Shown: in pieces, positions 61,000 to 64,000 of the stretch
Numbering within the stretch: position 1 is the stretch's first letter
Layout of the letters: every line of letters starts with the position of its first letter
Source of the DNA: Massiliimalia sp050943535
Lineage (GTDB): Bacteria; Bacillota; Clostridia; Oscillospirales; Ruminococcaceae
DNA length: 64,000 bases
NCBI GenBank assembly: GCA_050943535.1
Contig: JBMNPJ010000007.1
Coordinates: forward strand, 1 to 64,000
Reading direction: 5' to 3'
Notes under the pieces: generated by a model
What the model saw: the letters and a program-made list of their open reading frames with translations, nothing else
Databases searched by the model: none
What the model was told of the DNA's origin: nothing
Translations under genes and position numbers: made by a program

Positions 61000-62448
61000 T
61001 TAGTGAGTTTCCAGATATGCCAAAATCAATTCTTTTAACTTCGCTGGATTTCCTTGGCCTTTGGTTGCTTTCATACACTGACCAGTTAAATATCCCAATG
61101 CGTTGGTTTTGCCGTTTTTATAGTCCTGGATGGATTTTTCATTGGCTTCCATTACAGTGGTTACCACAGCCTGTAATGCGCCTTCATCAGAAATCTGCAT
61201 CAGGCCTTTTTCTTTTACCACATCCATTGGTTCTTTGTCTTCTTTTAAGATGACATCAAACACTTTCTTTCCAGCTGCGTTGGAAATTTTTCCGCTTTCG
61301 ATCAGTTCAATTAAAGCAGCTAATTTTGCAGCAGTTAATTTGGTGGTTTCTGTAATTGGCTGCTGATTGGTTTCGTTCATAATTTTGGTAATATCTCCCA
61401 AAACCCAGTTGCATACGGTTTTTGGAGAACATTTTCCAGCTGCCAAAGTATCTTCAAAGAAACGGCATTTGTCCACATTTTCTGCAATGATGGTTGCGTC
61501 ACCCTGTGACAGACCCATTTCTTTTACAAACCGTGCAATCTTCTTGTTTGGCAGTTCTGGAATAGATTCTTTCAGCTCATTGACATAATCTTCTTCCAGT
61601 ACAATGGTAAGCAGGTCTGGTTCTGGGAAATAGCGGTAGTCGTGGGCATCTTCTTTGCTTCTCAGCAGAATATTTTTGCCGGCAGCATCGTCCCAGCGGC
61701 GGGTTTCCTGAGAAATTTCTCCACCATTTTCCAGCACTTCAATCTGGCGGTTTGCTTCATATTCAATAGCGCGAACTGTAGCGCTGAAAGAGTTTACGTT
61801 TTTCATTTCCACACGGGTACCAAACTCAGTGCTTCCCTTTTTCATAACAGAAACGTTTACGTCACAGCGGATGGAACCTTCCTGCATTTTACAGTCGGAA
61901 ATATCAATGTACTGAAGAATTGCTTTAATGGTATCCAAATATGCTTTTGCTTCTGCTGCGCTCCGGATATCCGGTTCAGATACAATTTCAATCAGCGGTA
62001 CGCCGCAGCGGTTAAAGTCAACCAGGCTTCCGTTAAAGGTTTCACTGTGCAGCAGCTTCCCTGCGTCTTCTTCAATGTGGATACGGGTAATGCCAATCCG
62101 TTTTTCCTGGCCGTCTACCATAATATCTACGTAGCCGTTTTCGCACAGAGGGATGTCAAACTGAGAAATCTGGTAAGCCTTTGGCAGGTCAGGATAAAAA
62201 TAGTTTTTCCGGTCCTGTTTACAGATCCGGTTGATGGAACAGTTTAAGGCATGTCCCATTTTTACTGCATTTTCTACTACCTTTTCATTTAAGGTAGGCA
62301 GTGTACCCGGCATCCCCATACATACTGGACAGCACTGGGTATTTACTTCCAATCCAAATTCATTATTGCAGCTGCAATAAATTTTAGAATCGGTATTTAA
62401 CTCCGCATGGACTTCAAGTCCAACTACCATTTCATAATTGTTATTCAT
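61000..62448 (-). CDS. gatB: Asp/Glu-tRNA amidotransferase subunit B
   Basis: 482 residues. N-terminal kinase-like domain: MVVGLEVHAELNTDSKIYCSC, GMPGTLPTLNEK, RKNYFYPDLPKAYQISQFD, IHIEEDAGKLLH; the C-terminal YqeY-like helical domain binds tRNA. With GatA and GatC it converts Glu-tRNA(Gln) or Asp-tRNA(Asn) to the amide. Follows gatA by 19 bp. The presence of asnB does not exclude either route. Confidence 0.97.
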   Translation of the reverse strand: MNNNYEMVVGLEVHAELNTDSKIYCSCNNEFGLEVNTQCCPVCMGMPGTLPTLNEKVVENAVKMGHALNCSINRICKQDRKNYFYPDLPKAYQISQFDIPLCENGYVDIMVDGQEKRIGITRIHIEEDAGKLLHSETFNGSLVDFNRCGVPLIEIVSEPDIRSAAEAKAYLDTIKAILQYIDISDCKMQEGSIRCDVNVSVMKKGSTEFGTRVEMKNVNSFSATVRAIEYEANRQIEVLENGGEISQETRRWDDAAGKNILLRSKEDAHDYRYFPEPDLLTIVLEEDYVNELKESIPELPNKKIARFVKEMGLSQGDATIIAENVDKCRFFEDTLAAGKCSPKTVCNWVLGDITKIMNETNQQPITETTKLTAAKLAALIELIESGKISNAAGKKVFDVILKEDKEPMDVVKEKGLMQISDEGALQAVVTTVMEANEKSIQDYKNGKTNALGYLTGQCMKATKGQGNPAKLKELILAYLETH

Positions 62449-62467
62449 GTTCTTCTTGCCTCTCCTG

Positions 62468-63931
62468 TTATTTCACTTCCGGGATGCTGTTAAAACCGCC
62501 TACCAGCTGTTCATAAGCATATGCGGTATTCAGCAAAGTCTGTTCGCTGAATTTCGGTCCAATCAGCTGTACACCAATCGGAAGATTTTTTTCATCTCTG
62601 CCGCATGGAATACTGATTGCCGGCAAGCCTGCAATATTGACAGTTGTGGTACAAATGTCAGTTGCGTACATTTTCAGCGGATCGCCAATGTTTTCTCCCA
62701 ATTTAAATGCGGTATCCGGCGCAATTGGAGTCAAAATCAGATCGCAGTTTTTAAACTCATCGTCAAATTCTTTCATAATGCGCTGCTGCAGGAGTTTTGC
62801 CCGTTTGTAATAAGCGTCATAATAACCGGAGCTCAGTACAAAAGTTCCCAGCAGAATACGGCGTTTTACTTCATCGCCGAACCCTTCGCTTCTGGTTTTT
62901 TCATACATATCAACCAGACCGTCATATTCTTTGGTGCGGTATCCATACCGAACCCCGTCAAACCGAGCCAGGTTGGAAGAAGCTTCTGCAGAAGAGATAA
63001 TGTAATAAGCGTTCAAAGCATAGTCGGTGCTTGGCAGAGAAATTTCTTTTAAAACAGCGCCCTGTTTTTCCAGTTCTTTTGCCATAGACAGAACAGCGTC
63101 TTTGATATTCTGAGCGATTCCGTCCCCAAAATATTCTTTTGGCAGACCAATGACTTTGCCGGAAACATCCTGGTTCAAATTAGCTTTAAAATTTGGATAT
63201 TCCCGTACTGCAGAAGTGGCATCCCGATTGTCCCGTCCGCAGATTGCAGAATAAAGCATTGCCACGTCAGAAACGCTGCGGCCCATAGGACCGATTTGAT
63301 CCAAAGAAGAGGCAAACGCCACCAAACCGTAACGAGATACAGAGCTGTAGGTTGGTTTTAACCCTACCACACCACAGTAAGCCGCAGGCAGACGGATAGA
63401 ACCGCCGGTATCAGAACCCAATGACAGTACCGCTTCCCCTGCGCTGACACAAGCAGCACTTCCTCCGGAAGAACCGCCTGGTACATAATCCAGATTATTG
63501 GGGTTGCAGGTCTTTTTAAAATAAGAAGTTTCAGTAGAAGAACCCATTGCGAATTCGTCCATGTTCACTTTTCCCAACGGAACATAGTCACAAGCATTCA
63601 GTTTGTCAATGACAGTTGCGTTATAAGGAGGAACAAAATTTTCCAACATTCTGGAAGCACAGGTAGTAGCTACCCCTTTGGTACAAATATTATCTTTAAT
63701 GGCAATTGGGATCCCTGCCAATTCGCTGACAGCTTCCCCTTTTGCGATTTTTTCGTCCACTTCTTTTGCTTTTGCCAAAGCCAAATCTTCTGTTACTGTG
63801 ATAAAAGCATTGACTTTATCTTCTACATCGTGAATTCGTTTTAAAACAGAATTGGTTAATTCCACAGCAGAACATTTCTTTTCTTTTAACATTGCAGAAA
63901 GCTCTGTGGCGGTATATTGATACATTTCCAT
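62468..63931 (-). CDS. gatA: Asp/Glu-tRNA amidotransferase subunit A
   Basis: 487-residue amidase-signature enzyme. The triad is Lys in IPIAIKDNICTKG and the two Ser in GSSGGSAACVSAG...SLGSDTGGSIRLPA. Releases ammonia from glutamine for GatB. The start is ATG 63931, 8 bases from AGGGGAA; the in-frame TTG at 63988 is upstream of that site. gatC would be expected further right, outside the window. Confidence 0.96.
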   Translation of the reverse strand: MEMYQYTATELSAMLKEKKCSAVELTNSVLKRIHDVEDKVNAFITVTEDLALAKAKEVDEKIAKGEAVSELAGIPIAIKDNICTKGVATTCASRMLENFVPPYNATVIDKLNACDYVPLGKVNMDEFAMGSSTETSYFKKTCNPNNLDYVPGGSSGGSAACVSAGEAVLSLGSDTGGSIRLPAAYCGVVGLKPTYSSVSRYGLVAFASSLDQIGPMGRSVSDVAMLYSAICGRDNRDATSAVREYPNFKANLNQDVSGKVIGLPKEYFGDGIAQNIKDAVLSMAKELEKQGAVLKEISLPSTDYALNAYYIISSAEASSNLARFDGVRYGYRTKEYDGLVDMYEKTRSEGFGDEVKRRILLGTFVLSSGYYDAYYKRAKLLQQRIMKEFDDEFKNCDLILTPIAPDTAFKLGENIGDPLKMYATDICTTTVNIAGLPAISIPCGRDEKNLPIGVQLIGPKFSEQTLLNTAYAYEQLVGGFNSIPEVK

Positions 63932-64000
63932 ATATTTTCCCCTGTTTTTACCCGCAGGCAAAAACGTCCTTTCTTCCCATAAGTTCAAATCTTTTCTGTA

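Noticed and set aside
1..64000. Defence island, prophage or integrated element
   Set aside because: No such genes; almost every protein belongs to a core metabolic or sporulation family.

Overview
This window looks like ordinary chromosome of a spore-forming, anaerobic Bacillota of class Clostridia, probably the Ruminococcaceae/Oscillospiraceae side; this is inference from gene content, not a search. The signs are SpoIIGA and sigma-E, a YtaF-like membrane protein, bifunctional AdhE with Rex-like operators, indolepyruvate:ferredoxin oxidoreductase, GatAB, low-to-medium GC and strong AGGAGG-type ribosome binding sites. I see no rRNA, tRNA, CRISPR array, phage block or intact insertion sequence with a transposase.

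Layout. 1-1734: a ROK sugar kinase cut by the window edge, overlapping cysK. 2251-9885: asnB and a glycosyltransferase (minus), then a dTDP-L-rhamnose operon rmlA-C-B-D ending in a rhamnosyltransferase-like gene (plus). 10292-11899: thioesterase, amidase-like and Nudix genes (minus). 12155-15083: PepV dipeptidase and a CNNM/CorC-type transporter. 15249-20867: a four-gene unit with iorAB between two phenylacetate-CoA-ligase paralogues, then a separately promoted double-ACT protein. 21534-26171: an aspartate-family run (ACT regulator, hom, thrB, lysC with an internal start, HAD phosphatase). 26561-30813: a putative GH110 beta-helix glycosidase with a FliB-like lysine methylase, and DegV (minus). 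31089-37649: Ca2+-ATPase, transglutaminase lipoprotein, and a marR-flavodoxin-PHP-LUD run. 38366-40060: spoIIGA-sigE. 40898-46484: His/Cys-rich protein, YtaF-like protein, EamA protein, alcohol dehydrogenase, cca, fructokinase. 46789-56882: SGNH lipoprotein, htpG behind a perfect CIRCE, metK, pheA, adhE, Xer recombinase. 57318-60796: bioYBDA behind a BirA box, with a possible leader peptide. 61000-64000: gatB and gatA.

The most unusual content is between genes. At least ten intergenic regions hold members of one modular repeat family. Members have GC-rich hairpins whose two arms change together from copy to copy. Four end in the same AT-rich terminus (GATAAAGTATATTRCA, read inward) a few bases from an intrinsic terminator, and one copy has this terminus at both ends as an inverted repeat. 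Two long copies flank spoIIGA-sigE and another pair flanks the SGNH-htpG segment. This is the best candidate here for something undescribed: a structured, non-coding mobile or processed-RNA element.

Regulation readable from the sequence: CIRCE at htpG, two Rex-like sites at adhE, a BirA box over the bio promoter, a MarR-type palindrome, a Spo0A-like site at spoIIGA, and several well-spaced sigma-A promoters.
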